Positions 28,496-37,649 of a stretch of 64,000 nt of DNA are shown here, piece after piece (position 1 is the first letter of the stretch; each line of letters begins with the position of its first letter). The DNA is from Neisseria bacilliformis. Lineage in GTDB: Bacteria; Pseudomonadota; Gammaproteobacteria; Burkholderiales; Neisseriaceae. The stretch spans positions 1,860,001 through 1,924,000 of the forward strand of contig NZ_CP059571.1 in the NCBI RefSeq assembly GCF_014055025.1, read 5' to 3'. Both the position numbers and the translations under genes were made by a program. The notes under the pieces were generated by a model, which saw nothing but the letters and a program-made list of their open reading frames with translations, had not been told where the DNA came from and searched no databases.

Positions 28496-29714
28496 GAGAC
28501 CTTTGCAAAAAAGCCTTTCCCCCAACAGCCGAAACCCAAACACAGGTTTTCGGCTGTTTCCGCCCCAAATCACTCCTGATTTTACCCAAATACCCCCTTA
28601 ATCCTCCCCGGATACCCCATAATCAGGCATCCGGGCCGCCTTTTAGGCGCAAACAGGCACACTTAGCCTGTTAGCCGCTTTCAACAGGTTTAAACACATC
28701 GCCTTCAGATGGCTTTGCGCACTCACTTTAATCAGCCCAAAATAGGCTGCCCGGGCGTAGCGGAATTTACGGTGCAGCGTACCAAAGCTTTGTTCGACCA
28801 CATAACGGGTCTTCGACAAATATCGGTTACGTTTGGTTTGCGCTTCCGTCAGCGGACGGTTGCGGTGGGCTTTGCGCATAATGCCGTCCAGCAACCGATG
28901 CTCTTCCAGATGTTGCCGGTTTTCCGCACTGTCGTAGCCTTTATCGGCATAGACGGTCGTGCCTTCGGCTATCCCTTCCAGCAAAGGCGACAGATGGTTG
29001 CACTCATGGGTATTGGCGGGGGTAATGTGCAGTTTCTCGATATAGCCTTCCTCATCGGTGCGGGTATGTTGTTTGTAACCGAGTTTGTAGAGGCCGTTTT
29101 TCTTTGTCCAACGGGCATCTTTATCTTTACTCGGTGTGGTTTGGCCGCTGACTTGTCCTTCTTCATCGACTTCTATGGCCTGACGCTGTTTGCTGCCGGC
29201 GGTCTGAATAATGGTGGCGTCAATGACGGCGGCGGATGCCTTCTCTACTTTTAGGTTTTTCTCGGCCAGTTGGCGGTTGATCAGTTCCAGCAGTTCGGAC
29301 AGGGTGTCGTCTTGCGCCAGCCAGTTGCGGTAGCGGCATAAGGTGCTGTAATCGGGGATGCTCAGTTCGTCAAAACGGCAAAACAGGTTGAAGTCGATGC
29401 GGGTGATGAGGCTGTGTTCGAGTTCGGGATCGGAGAGGCTGTGCCATTGTCCGGGCAGGACGGCTTTGAACATGGATAACAGGGGATAGGCGGGACGGCC
29501 GCGGTGGTCTCGAAGGTAACGGGTTCTTTGACGATTCAGGTACTGTTCGATCGGCTGCCAATCAATCACTTGATCCAACTTCAATAGTGGGAAGCGGTCG
29601 ATGTGTTTGGCAATCATGGCTTGTGCGGTTTGTTGGAAGAAGGTGCTCATGAGAAATCCCCTAAATGTCTTGATGGGAATTTAGGGGATTTTGGGGGGCT
29701 TTTGCAAAGGTCTC
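28496..29714 (-). mobile_element. IS5-family insertion sequence (IS1106-like), 1219 bp
   Basis: The ends are inverted repeats GAGACCTTTGCAAAA (left, from 28496) and TTTTGCAAAGGTCTC (right, ending 29714). One transposase gene fills the element. GGTCT lies directly outside both ends (28491-28495 and 29715-29719), which could be a target duplication. The terminal sequence is typical of neisserial IS1106-like elements. It inserted into a repeat-rich spacer between dapC and tmk and splits an 'ACGCACGCGGTCT' element. Confidence 0.9.
28643..29650 (-). CDS. IS5-family transposase
   Basis: A 335 aa DDE transposase with an intact frame. The N-terminal DUF772 domain (FPLLKLDQVIDWQPIEQYL… LFCRFDELSIPDYSTLCRYRNWL) is followed by the DDE catalytic core: Asp in AAVIDATIIQTAGS, Asp in VYADKGYDSAENR and Glu in RYVVEQSFGTLHRKFRYARAAYFG. 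It appears functional as no frameshift or stop is visible. Confidence 0.95.
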   Translation of the reverse strand: MSTFFQQTAQAMIAKHIDRFPLLKLDQVIDWQPIEQYLNRQRTRYLRDHRGRPAYPLLSMFKAVLPGQWHSLSDPELEHSLITRIDFNLFCRFDELSIPDYSTLCRYRNWLAQDDTLSELLELINRQLAEKNLKVEKASAAVIDATIIQTAGSKQRQAIEVDEEGQVSGQTTPSKDKDARWTKKNGLYKLGYKQHTRTDEEGYIEKLHITPANTHECNHLSPLLEGIAEGTTVYADKGYDSAENRQHLEEHRLLDGIMRKAHRNRPLTEAQTKRNRYLSKTRYVVEQSFGTLHRKFRYARAAYFGLIKVSAQSHLKAMCLNLLKAANRLSVPVCA

Positions 29715-29737
29715 GGTCTTTGCCGAATCAAAACAAA

Positions 29738-29799
29738 AGGCCGTCTGAAAGCCCGTTTTCCGGTTTTGGCTGCACCGAAGCTGCGCTTTCAGACGGCCT
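29738..29799. repeat. DUS pair with the GCAGCTTCGG-type element
   Basis: Forward DUS 29738-29749 and reverse DUS 29788-29799. The reverse copy is preceded by GGCTGCACCGAAGCTGCGC, a companion sequence that accompanies DUS at several other sites in the window. Confidence 0.7.
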
Positions 29800-29889
29800 T
29801 TCGTGTCCCTGCGGCAGAAACCGCTTGGCAAACGGAGACCGCGTGCGTGGCTTGCGCCACACACCCTGCATTAACATCCGAATTTGTTT

Positions 29890-30513
29890 TCAGACGGCCT
29901 CGAAGCATGCGGCCAGCGCAGTTTCCACGGCGGCGCGGACTTCGGTTTTGTCGCGGTTGCTGTCGATGACGCGGTAACGCTGCGGGTCGGCGGCGGCGCG
30001 GTCGAGGTAGGCTTGGCGCACGCGCAGGAAGAAGGCGGCCTGCTCCTGCTCGAAGCGGTCTTTATCGCGGGCTTTGGCGACGCGCGCGAAGGAGACTTCG
30101 GCGGGCACGTCGAGTATCAGGGTGAGGTCGGGGCGCAGGCCGCGCTGCACCCAGTGTTCCAGCGCGGCGATGTCGGCTTCGGGCAGGCCGCGCCCGCCGC
30201 CCTGGTAGGCGAAGGTGGCGTCGGTGAAGCGGTCGGAGACGACGTGGACGCCTTGTTCGAGGGCAGGCAGGATGACGTCGTCAAGGTGCTGTTGGCGGGC
30301 GGCGAACATGAGGAGGGTTTCGGTGCGCAGGCCGACTTGCGCGGCGGGGTCGAGCAGCAGGCGGCGCAGTTCTTCGCCCAGCGGGGTGCCGCCGGGTTCG
30401 CGGGTGAAGAGGACGGGCAGGCCGCGTGCGGCGAACCAGTCGCGCATGGCAGCCAGGTGGGTGGATTTGCCGGAACCGTCGATGCCGTCGAGGGTGATGA
30501 AGCGGGGGTGCAT
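29890..30513 (-). CDS. tmk: Thymidylate kinase
   Basis: dTMP to dTDP kinase. The product is 207 aa with P-loop GIDGSGKST at residues 10-18, the DRF motif in VVSDRFTDATFAYQGGGRG (about residue 92) and the LID region. The last codons and the TGA stop (CFEAV-stop) are read directly from a DUS (29889-29900). Confidence 0.96.
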   Translation of the reverse strand: MHPRFITLDGIDGSGKSTHLAAMRDWFAARGLPVLFTREPGGTPLGEELRRLLLDPAAQVGLRTETLLMFAARQQHLDDVILPALEQGVHVVSDRFTDATFAYQGGGRGLPEADIAALEHWVQRGLRPDLTLILDVPAEVSFARVAKARDKDRFEQEQAAFFLRVRQAYLDRAAADPQRYRVIDSNRDKTEVRAAVETALAACFEAV

Positions 30514-30812
30514 GGGTGTCCTTTGGGTTGGTTGGTGTCGGGAGGCCGTCCCCGCCTGCGCGGGGATGACGTTTCTGAAAACAGGGTTTCGGAACGGGTT
30601 TCGGTTGCGGTGCAGCTGTGTTTTCAGACGGCCTGTTTATGCCGCTATGTCGAAGCGGATGCAGGGTGTGTCGCCCCGAGGCGACGCACGCGGTCTGTGC
30701 CGCATCAGCAATCCGCGCGTTTTCCGAGAAGCCGGAACCGCGTGCGTGGCTGCGCCACACACCCTGCCTTAGCGGCAGAGGCCGTCCCCGTCTTCACGGG
30801 GACGGCCTTTGT
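30514..30812. repeat. Repeat-filled spacer between tmk and gcr
   Basis: No gene is seen. It contains a dRS3-like palindrome (30548-30567, CCCCGCCTGCGCGGGG core), a reverse DUS (30623-30634), two CGACGCACGCGGTCT / CGCGTGCGTGGCTGCGCC elements (about 30661-30699 and 30738-30770), and a perfect 12-bp-stem hairpin AGGCCGTCCCCG…CGGGGACGGCCT (30779-30808) followed by TTTG on the plus strand. Confidence 0.7.
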
Positions 30813-32819
30813 TTATTCTTTCGCTTTGTCTTTCGCGGCGGCGGGGCTTTGCACGGGGAAGAACAGGTTGAGCGGGTTGGCTTTGATCTGCTGCCACAGG
30901 GTGTCGCTGAGCTTGGAGAGGCTTTCGATGCGCGCGCCGCGCGAGCGCAGGGCAACGATGAGGGCGAGGGAGAAGCTGACGACGAGGTTGACGATGCCGA
31001 TCATGAGTACGAACACGAGGTTCATCATGAAGTAGAAAAAGCCACTGTGGCCGCTGACGGTGGCGTAGCCGAGGTTGGCGGAGGAGAAGGCGACGTGGCG
31101 GATGTCGAGCGGCAGGCCGAGCAGGTGGCCGAACCAGCCGGTCATCCCGAGCAGCATGCCGAAGATGAAGTTGCCCGCCAGCGAGCCGTAGTGGCGGTGC
31201 AGGTAGTCGCCCAGCCAGCTGCGCACGCGCAGGGGGAGGATGCGTTTGAGCAGGGGCTGGACGGTGAGGCGTTTGCGCAGGTTGAGGTAGTCAGCGCGGT
31301 TGTCGTAGAAGCCGGAGATGATGCCGGAGCAAAACAGCCACACGCCGGCGATGGCGGCGTACCAGAGGGTGGGCTGGGTGAAGGGTTGCAGCGATTTGAA
31401 CTGGTAGGCGGTGTTGTGCGCGTCGAGCATGGGGGAGCCGGTGCTTTCGGCCACGGAGGCGGCGACGATGGAGGCGACGATGACGGCGACGACGACATTG
31501 CCGAACACGGCCACGGCCTGCGAGCGGGCGACGTCGATGAGGAGTTTGGCCAGTTTGCTTTCCACGGCGCGGGCTTTGTCGTTTTGTTCGACATGTTCGG
31601 CGATGCGGGCGGCGGTCATGGCAGGCTGTTTGGTGGCGACGGTGCAGTGCACCATGTGGATGAACATGAAGCCGATGCCGTAGTTGAGGCCGGCGAGGAA
31701 GGCGGTGGTGAAGTCGCCCAGGCCGAGGCCGGTGATGCGGATTTTGTTGCCGGCCATCAGGGCGATGATGACACCGCCGCCGGCTGCGGAGGCGAGCATG
31801 CCGAAGTATTCGCGCTTGTTGCGGGTGATGTAGTGTTCGCCGTGGCCGCTGGTGTTTTCGCTGATGCTTTTGGCGAGCATTTGGATGCTGCGCCGGCGCA
31901 AGAGTTCGGTGCTGTGTTGTTCTACGGCGGCCATGGTGAGCGAGTTGAGCAGCAGCACGCAGTGGCGGCGGCAGGTTTTTTCGTCGGGGGCGGTTTGGAT
32001 GTCGAGCAGTACGGCGATGCGGTCGAGGGTTTGCGACAGGCGTTCCAAGAGGTGCGCCACTTTTACCGAGGAGCCCGCGCCCGCGCCGGTGCCTTTGCGG
32101 CGCAGGCGTTCCACTTGGGCGCGGCATTGTTCCATCATGACGGCGATGTGGGCGGTGTCGAAGGCTTCGGACGCGCCGCTGCGGTAGTGGGCGACGAGGC
32201 GGCTGATTTCCTGGTGCAGGGCGACGAAGGCGGAATCCACTTCCATCAGTTTGGGTTCGATGCGGGTGAATTCGGGTTCGAGTTCTTCGGCGGCCACCCA
32301 CACGGAAAGCATTTCCAGCGCGTGCAACCGCGCCTGTTGCAGGTGGCGGGAGGCGGTTTGGACGGCGGCGGACTCGCTGTGTTCGCGCAGAAGTTCATAC
32401 AGTGAGAGCCATTGGTGCAGGCTGACGGTTTGCAGCCATTTTTCGTCGTTTTGCGAGCGGAAAAGATAGAGGAATACGTCGCGCAGGTTGTTCAGGTCTT
32501 TGAACGAGGGCATGAAGCGTTCGTAAACGCGGATGGCGATTTCGCGGGCGAAGCCGCTGCGCGAGAAGATGCCCAGCCCGACGAGGGCGGGATAGATGTG
32601 GATGCTGCCGAGCCACTGGTGGAAGCGGGTGCCGAATTCGGCGGCCAGATCGGGATGCTGCCGCAGTGCGTCAAGCAGTAGGTCGAACCGCTGCCCCGCC
32701 CGCTTCGCGCCGCCGCCGCGCAGAAACTGTACCAGCGCGTTGAGGATGCAGGCCATGTCTTTTTTCGGCAGGGCGCGGGTCAGCAGGGGGGCGAGGTTGT
32801 CGGCGGTGATTTTTTTCAT
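30813..32819 (-). CDS. gcr: Gcr-type 'site-specific recombinase' family membrane protein
   Basis: A 668 aa protein of the family annotated SpecificRecomb/Gcr. The N-terminal 330 residues are soluble and helical. The C-terminal half has several hydrophobic segments (e.g. FGMLASAAGGGVIIALMAG, VFGNVVVAVIVASIVAASV, FFYFMMNLVFVLMIGIVNLVVSFSLALIVAL), so it is an integral membrane protein. I see no recombinase catalytic motif, so the family name is probably misleading. The start ATG at 32819 gives MKKITADNLAPLLTRALP; further upstream the frame is open but unlike the family. Confidence 0.8.
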   Translation of the reverse strand: MKKITADNLAPLLTRALPKKDMACILNALVQFLRGGGAKRAGQRFDLLLDALRQHPDLAAEFGTRFHQWLGSIHIYPALVGLGIFSRSGFAREIAIRVYERFMPSFKDLNNLRDVFLYLFRSQNDEKWLQTVSLHQWLSLYELLREHSESAAVQTASRHLQQARLHALEMLSVWVAAEELEPEFTRIEPKLMEVDSAFVALHQEISRLVAHYRSGASEAFDTAHIAVMMEQCRAQVERLRRKGTGAGAGSSVKVAHLLERLSQTLDRIAVLLDIQTAPDEKTCRRHCVLLLNSLTMAAVEQHSTELLRRRSIQMLAKSISENTSGHGEHYITRNKREYFGMLASAAGGGVIIALMAGNKIRITGLGLGDFTTAFLAGLNYGIGFMFIHMVHCTVATKQPAMTAARIAEHVEQNDKARAVESKLAKLLIDVARSQAVAVFGNVVVAVIVASIVAASVAESTGSPMLDAHNTAYQFKSLQPFTQPTLWYAAIAGVWLFCSGIISGFYDNRADYLNLRKRLTVQPLLKRILPLRVRSWLGDYLHRHYGSLAGNFIFGMLLGMTGWFGHLLGLPLDIRHVAFSSANLGYATVSGHSGFFYFMMNLVFVLMIGIVNLVVSFSLALIVALRSRGARIESLSKLSDTLWQQIKANPLNLFFPVQSPAAAKDKAKE

Positions 32820-32884
32820 ATGCGGCGGTTTGTGTGCGTTGGCGGACAGGGGCGGGAAAATAGCGGAAAGGCGGCGGGCTGTAA

Positions 32885-33007
32885 AGGCCGTCTGAAAAAA
32901 TGCGGGCGAAGAAAAAACGGCACGCAGATGTGCCGTTTGGTTTTCGGAAGCGGTTTGCAGCGGCAAGCGGATTTTGGCTGCGCCGAAGCTGCGCTTTCAG
33001 ACGGCCT
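32885..33007. repeat. DUS pair flanking the end of the CCGxCGG gene
   Basis: Forward DUS 32885-32896 and reverse DUS 32996-33007 with a GGCTGCGCCGAAGCTGCGC companion sequence next to the latter. It separates the small Cys-rich gene from gcr. Confidence 0.65.
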
Positions 33008-33150
33008 CAGCCGCCGCAGACGCCGCAGCAGCCGCTTTCGGTGGTTTCGCCTTTGTTGTCGTCGGCCAGCGGCAGTTCGATTTCTTCTTTCGGCTGCGCT
33101 TGGGCGTTGTCGCCGGTGTCCACTTTGATTTTGTTTTCCTGTTCGCTCAT
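33007..33150 (-). CDS. CCGxCGG-motif microprotein (47 aa)
   Basis: A very small acidic protein, [19 protein letters not shown]…, ending in SGCCGVCGG. The terminal cysteine motif resembles the CCGSC-motif peptides of proteobacteria, whose role is unknown to me but may involve metal or redox chemistry. A ribosome binding site (AAAGGTCTCACC-type, GGTGA) precedes the ATG at 33150. A longer reading from 33189 is possible but less likely. Confidence 0.7.
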   Translation of the reverse strand: MSEQENKIKVDTGDNAQAQPKEEIELPLADDNKGETTESGCCGVCGG

Positions 33151-33262
33151 GGTGAGACCTTTCTGTTGTCGGGTTAAAAACGGAGGCATTGTACGGCAAA
33201 AGCGCGCGCCGCCCCACTATCGCCGCCGCTGTTTTGATAGAAATTTGAAATGGAAATCGGGA

Positions 33263-33325
33263 AGGCCGTCTGAAAACGCGGTTTCGGCGCAGCCAAAATC
33301 CCGCAATGCGGTTTTCAGACGGCCA
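33263..33325 (-). terminator. DUS pair after rpoD
   Basis: Forward DUS 33263-33274 and an 11/12 reverse DUS 33314-33325, with CGGCGCAGCCAAAATCCCGC between. It lies 18 bp past the rpoD stop. Confidence 0.6.
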
Positions 33326-33342
33326 GTCAACACGTCCTCCGG

Positions 33343-35292
33343 CTATTTGCCCTCTTCGCTGTCGAGGAAACTTTTCAGGCGGTCGCTGCGGGTGGGGTGG
33401 CGCAGTTTGCGCAGGGCTTTGGCTTCGATTTGGCGGATGCGCTCGCGGGTTACGTCAAACTGTTTGCCCACTTCTTCCAGCGTGTGGTCGGTGTTCATGT
33501 CGATGCCGAAACGCATACGCAGCACTTTGGCTTCGCGCGGGGTGAGGCTTTCGAGCACGTCGGCGGTTACTTCGCGCAGGCTGGAATACATGGCCGCTTC
33601 GGCGGGGGCGACGTTGTTGACGTCTTCGATGAAGTCGCCCAGGTGCGAATCGTCGTCGTCGCCGATGGGGGTTTCCATCGAAATCGGCTCTTTGGCGATT
33701 TTCATGATTTTGCGGATTTTGTCTTCCGGCATTTCCATCAGCTCGGCCAGTTTGGCGGAATCGGGGTCTTCGCCGTGCTCTTGCAGATATTGGCGCGAGA
33801 TGCGGTTCATTTTGTTGATGGTTTCGATCATGTGCACGGGGATGCGGATGGTGCGCGCCTGGTCGGCAATCGAGCGGGTGATGGCCTGGCGTATCCACCA
33901 TGTGGCGTAGGTGGAGAATTTGTAGCCGCGCCGGTATTCAAACTTGTCCACGGCCTTCATCAAGCCGATGTTGCCCTCCTGAATCAAATCGAGAAACTGC
34001 AAGCCGCGGTTGGTGTATTTTTTGGCGATGGAGATGACGAGACGCAAATTGGCCTGAATCATTTCTTCTTTCGCCCGTGCGGTTTCGCGCTCGCTGTTTT
34101 GCATGTTTTTGTTGATTTCCTTCAATTCTTCGATGGAAATCTGCGCGCTTTTTTCCATTTCGGCCACTTCGGTCTGTTTTTCCAGAATGGCGTGGCGGAA
34201 GCGTTCGAGGGCGTCGCCCCACACGCGGCGGCGGGCGATTTCGCCTTCGAGCCAGCCCAGGTCGGTGATGTTGGGCAGGAATTGGGCGATGAAGTAGTCT
34301 CTGTCCATCTGCACGCGGTCGAGGCAGATGTCGCGGATTTCGCGTTCGAGTTTGCGGATGTTGTCCACTTTCTGCCGCAGGCTGCCGCTGAGGTTTTCGA
34401 TCTGGCGGGTGGCAAAGCGCACTTCGAGCAGTTTGTGGGCGATGGCGTCGCGGTGTTTGAGGTAGTCGGGGTGTTTGCTGCCCTTGGCCTGCAAGGCTTC
34501 CACCATCAGGCCGTAGTTTTCGCTGATGCCGGCAAAGTGCGCCAGTACGTCCTGTTTGAGCTCTTCGAGGTTGATGCGGTCGATTTCTTCGGAGGACGCG
34601 CCGTCTTCTTCGTCGCCGTCTTCGTCGTTTTCTTCTTCGGCGGCGCGGTCGGACGGCCTACTACCGGGCGGGATGACTTCCAGATCGCTCACACCCAATT
34701 CGTGCATCAGCACTTCGTTGGGGTCGAGGATGGCTTCCACCACTTCGTCAACTTTGATTTCGCCGCTGCGCACCTGTTCGATGAGGCCGAGGATTTCGGC
34801 GATGGAGCCGGGACAGGCGGAGATGGCCTGTATCATGTTTTTCAGGGCGTTTTCGATTTTTTTGGCGATGATGATCTCGTCTTCGCGGGTGAGCAGGTCA
34901 ACCTGCCCCATTTCGCGCATGTACATGCGCACGGGGTCGGTGGTGCGGCCGAATTCGGAGTCGGCGTTGGAGAGGGCGGCTTCGGCTTCTTCCACGGCGT
35001 CGTCGTCGGTCATGCCGGTGCCGGTGTCGTTCATCAGCAGGGTGTCGGCGTCGGGGGCTTCTTCGGTTACCTGGATGCCCAGACCCTGAATCATGTTGAC
35101 GATGTTGTCGATCTGCTCGGCGTCGGACATGTCGTCGGGCAGCGCGTCGTTGATTTCGGCGTAGGTGATGTAGCCGCGCTCTTTGCCTTGCAGGATGAGC
35201 AGGCGCAGCCGCTGGCGTTGCTCTTCGGGGGTGAGCGGGCGGTTGCCGTCTTCCTGTTCTTCGTAGTCTTGGTTGTCGGGTTGGTTGCTCAT
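33343..35292 (-). CDS. rpoD: RNA polymerase primary sigma factor (sigma-70)
   Basis: Housekeeping sigma factor. The product is 649 aa: region 1.1 ([26 protein letters not shown]), region 1.2 ([21 protein letters not shown]), a long acidic non-conserved region ([18 protein letters not shown]), region 2 ([48 protein letters not shown]), region 3 and region 4 ([30 protein letters not shown]). The start is [15 protein letters not shown] at 35292; the open frame upstream is not sigma-like. A DUS-like core (tcggacggcct, about 34650) reads RPSD in the acidic insert. Confidence 0.98.
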   Translation of the reverse strand: MSNQPDNQDYEEQEDGNRPLTPEEQRQRLRLLILQGKERGYITYAEINDALPDDMSDAEQIDNIVNMIQGLGIQVTEEAPDADTLLMNDTGTGMTDDDAVEEAEAALSNADSEFGRTTDPVRMYMREMGQVDLLTREDEIIIAKKIENALKNMIQAISACPGSIAEILGLIEQVRSGEIKVDEVVEAILDPNEVLMHELGVSDLEVIPPGSRPSDRAAEEENDEDGDEEDGASSEEIDRINLEELKQDVLAHFAGISENYGLMVEALQAKGSKHPDYLKHRDAIAHKLLEVRFATRQIENLSGSLRQKVDNIRKLEREIRDICLDRVQMDRDYFIAQFLPNITDLGWLEGEIARRRVWGDALERFRHAILEKQTEVAEMEKSAQISIEELKEINKNMQNSERETARAKEEMIQANLRLVISIAKKYTNRGLQFLDLIQEGNIGLMKAVDKFEYRRGYKFSTYATWWIRQAITRSIADQARTIRIPVHMIETINKMNRISRQYLQEHGEDPDSAKLAELMEMPEDKIRKIMKIAKEPISMETPIGDDDDSHLGDFIEDVNNVAPAEAAMYSSLREVTADVLESLTPREAKVLRMRFGIDMNTDHTLEEVGKQFDVTRERIRQIEAKALRKLRHPTRSDRLKSFLDSEEGK

Positions 35293-35514
35293 GTTTTGCT
35301 TCCGGTGGTTTGGGCGGCGGGCGGAGTGTGCGGGGGGGTGTTCTGCCTGTTTGTATTGTGCAGCTTGTCGGTAAGGTCTGCCGCGCCGTGGGGAAACGGC
35401 CTGCGATAGCGCGTGGCTTTCAGGCCCGGGAAATGCGTGTTGCCGCCATGTAGGGCCGCGCTTGCGGAAAAACAAGGGGCAGCAGGAAAAAGGGGCGGAT
35501 TATACTGAAAACGG

Positions 35515-35553
35515 CGGCCGTCTGAAACGCTGCGGCGTTTTTTCAGACGGCCT
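35515..35553 (-). terminator. DUS pair between serB and rpoD
   Basis: A near-DUS (35515-35526) faces a perfect reverse DUS (35542-35553). A TATACTG just upstream (minus-strand reading CAGTATAA) may belong to the rpoD promoter. Confidence 0.65.
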
Positions 35554-35587
35554 GTTTGGCGGTTTTCGGCGGCTGTGTGCGTTCGGT

Positions 35588-36433
35588 TTACAAAAACCAG
35601 CGGCGCAGGGCTTCGAGGCCGTTGTAGTTGATGTGCAGCCTGGCCGCCTGCCGCGTTTTGGGTTTGGCGTGGTAGGCAATGCCGAAACCGGCTTCGCGCA
35701 GCATGGGGATGTCGTTCGCGCCGTCGCCGACGGCGATGACCTGTTCGGGATTCAGGCCGAGGCGGGCGCGGTATTCGCGCAGCAGCCGCAGTTTGGCATG
35801 CGCGTCCACGGGGCGGCCTTTCAGACGGCCTGTGAGGCGGCCGTTTTCGGTTTCCAGAACGTTGGCGAAGGCGTAGTCGAGGTCGAGCCGCTCGCGCAGG
35901 CGGTCGGTGAAGAAGGTGAAGCCGCCGGACACCAGCATGAATTTCACGCCGTGTTTTCTGCATTCGGAGAGCAGGTATTCCGCGCCTGGCGAGAGCCGCA
36001 AAACTTCGTCGTACACTTTTTGCAGGGCGGTTTCGGGCAGTCCGGCAAGCAGGCCGACGCGCTCGTGCAGCGACTGTTTGAAATCGGTTTCGCCGCGCAT
36101 CGAGCGTTCGGTGATGGCGGCCACTTGTTCTTTCAATCCGGCCTCGGCGGCGATTTCGTCCACGCATTCGATGGTGATGAGGGTGGAATCCATGTCGCTG
36201 ACAATCAGGCCGAAGGCGGAAAACGGCAGCGCGGGCAGCAGGGCGTAGTCGATTTGCTGCGCGTCGAGCGCGGCGGCGACCTTGGGCGCGAGGATGTCGC
36301 CGGGGTTGGCGGCGAAACGGCGCACACTGTCGGGAAACGGGCTTTCAATTTCAGACGGCCTCAACGCGTGCAGGCACGACAAATCGCAGCCGTCGATGTT
36401 CGGGTGCTGCAAAACCAGATGGTAGCCGGTCAT
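35588..36433 (-). CDS. serB: Phosphoserine phosphatase
   Basis: HAD-superfamily enzyme for the last step of serine synthesis. The product is 281 aa with nucleophile motif DMDST (D80, D82), the SGGFTFF motif and the GDGANDIPML Mg-binding motif. Two reverse DUS are translated: 35820-35831 (GRLKGR) and 36350-36361 (RPSEIES, in the N-terminal variable domain). Confidence 0.95.
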   Translation of the reverse strand: MTGYHLVLQHPNIDGCDLSCLHALRPSEIESPFPDSVRRFAANPGDILAPKVAAALDAQQIDYALLPALPFSAFGLIVSDMDSTLITIECVDEIAAEAGLKEQVAAITERSMRGETDFKQSLHERVGLLAGLPETALQKVYDEVLRLSPGAEYLLSECRKHGVKFMLVSGGFTFFTDRLRERLDLDYAFANVLETENGRLTGRLKGRPVDAHAKLRLLREYRARLGLNPEQVIAVGDGANDIPMLREAGFGIAYHAKPKTRQAARLHINYNGLEALRRWFL

Positions 36434-36457
36434 GTGTTTTCTCCTTTTTTATTGCAG

Positions 36458-36504
36458 AGGCCGTCTGAAAACCAAACCGCTCTGCCGGACTTTTCAGACG
36501 GCCT
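36458..36504 (-). terminator. Inverted DUS terminator after the DMP19-like gene
   Basis: Facing DUS at 36458-36469 and 36493-36504, in the spacer between the DMP19-like gene (ending 36523) and serB. Confidence 0.75.
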
Positions 36505-36522
36505 CTTTGCCGTGCGGTGCGC

Positions 36523-37173
36523 TCAACCGGTGAATTCGGCCGGGTTGGCGCGGATGAAGGCGGTGAGCAGCTTGTCGAGCGGGCGGCAGTTTTCCAGCAG
36601 GTAGAACTCGTCGTCGAAGGCTTCGAGCGGGTTGTTTTCGTAGGAGGCGCAGAAGGTTTCCAGCGAGCCGTCCTGCCGCTGCGCCAGTTTTTCCCGTTCG
36701 TAGCAGGCGTTGGCGCGGCGCACGAGATCGGCGTATTTGGGCGCGCCGACCAGTTCGCAGGCTGCGGGCAGATAGGCGGCCGCTTCGGCTTCGGTGTTGT
36801 AGTAATACTGGTTGAAGCCGCCGTTGTCCACTTCGCCGGCGAGGATATAGAGCGCGTACACAGCGCGGCGGGCGGGGCTGAGGGTTTTGAGGTATTCCTC
36901 TTCCGACAAATACTCCGGCGCCTGCACGGCGAGGGTGTCGAACACGGTGAGCACCAGCTCTTCGTCGGGCGTTTGCGCCAGAATTTCGGCGGTGAGCTTT
37001 TCGTGGATGACGCGCTTGTCGAAGGCTTCAAACATTTCGGCCACTTCGGCGAACAGCTGCTCGGACTCGCGCCTGAATTCGGCGCGTTCCGCTTCGCTCA
37101 TGCCGGAGAGCATATTTTGGAAGTCTTCGTCGTCGTACGCGTCAAACAGCGCGTCGAAATCGGTGTTTTTCAT
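36523..37173 (-). CDS. DMP19/DUF4375-like protein, possible DNA mimic
   Basis: A 216 aa strongly acidic protein. Residues about 95-205 carry the DMP19/DUF4375 pattern AVYALYILAGEVDNGGFNQYYYNT…. Neisserial DMP19 is a dimeric DNA-mimic that sequesters a transcription factor (NHTF). The N-terminal 80 residues (MKNTDFDALFDAYDDEDFQNM…) add further acidic charge. No NHTF-like gene is adjacent. The family match is good; the mimic function is inference. Confidence 0.75.
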   Translation of the reverse strand: MKNTDFDALFDAYDDEDFQNMLSGMSEAERAEFRRESEQLFAEVAEMFEAFDKRVIHEKLTAEILAQTPDEELVLTVFDTLAVQAPEYLSEEEYLKTLSPARRAVYALYILAGEVDNGGFNQYYYNTEAEAAAYLPAACELVGAPKYADLVRRANACYEREKLAQRQDGSLETFCASYENNPLEAFDDEFYLLENCRPLDKLLTAFIRANPAEFTG

Positions 37174-37195
37174 GTCGTGTCCTTATCTTATATTG

Positions 37196-37235
37196 AGGCC
37201 GTCTGAAAAGCCGTTTTGCGGTTTTCAGACGGCCT
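37196..37235 (-). terminator. Inverted DUS terminator after yhbY
   Basis: Facing DUS at 37196-37207 and 37224-37235, 6 bp past the yhbY stop. Confidence 0.8.
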
Positions 37236-37240
37236 CACGT

Positions 37241-37525
37241 TTATTCTTCGTCCTGCTTCTCGCGCCACAGCACCAGCAGCTTGCCGATGTGCTGCACCAG
37301 ATGCGCGTCCGCGGCCTCGCACAGCGCGGCGGCAATCTGCACGCGTTCGGCGCGGTCGTCGCCGGCCACGCGCACTTTGATCAACTGGTGCGCCGAAAGC
37401 GCGGCATCGGTTTCTTTGATTACGGAATCGGTCAGGCCGTGCTGCCCGATCATCACCACGGGGTTGAGATGGTGGGCGCGGGCTTTGAGTGCGAGGATTT
37501 GCTTGCTGTCGGGGGCTTTGCTCAT
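37241..37525 (-). CDS. yhbY: YhbY/CRS1-family RNA-binding protein
   Basis: A 94 aa CRM-domain protein associated with pre-50S ribosomes. It contains the family motif LKARAHHLNPVVMIGQHGLTDSVIKETDAALSAHQLIKVRV. The start is the ATG at 37525 (MSKAPDSKQ); longer readings cross a DUS and the rlmE start. It is divergent from rlmE, the conserved arrangement in proteobacteria. Confidence 0.93.
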   Translation of the reverse strand: MSKAPDSKQILALKARAHHLNPVVMIGQHGLTDSVIKETDAALSAHQLIKVRVAGDDRAERVQIAAALCEAADAHLVQHIGKLLVLWREKQDEE

Positions 37526-37595
37526 CGTATTGTGCCGTTTGTCGGAAAAAAACGGCATTCTACGCGAAAGCACCTGGTGCGTCATGCGGCGGCGG

Positions 37596-37620
37596 AGGCC
37601 GTCTGAAAATCGTGTAGAAT
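37596..37620 (+). promoter_or_regulatory. DUS followed by a -10 box for rlmE
   Basis: A single forward DUS (37596-37607) is followed by TAGAAT (37615-37620), 30 bp before the rlmE ATG. Confidence 0.4.
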
Positions 37621-37649
37621 GGCGGCCTTTTGTGTTTCGGGATACCCAA

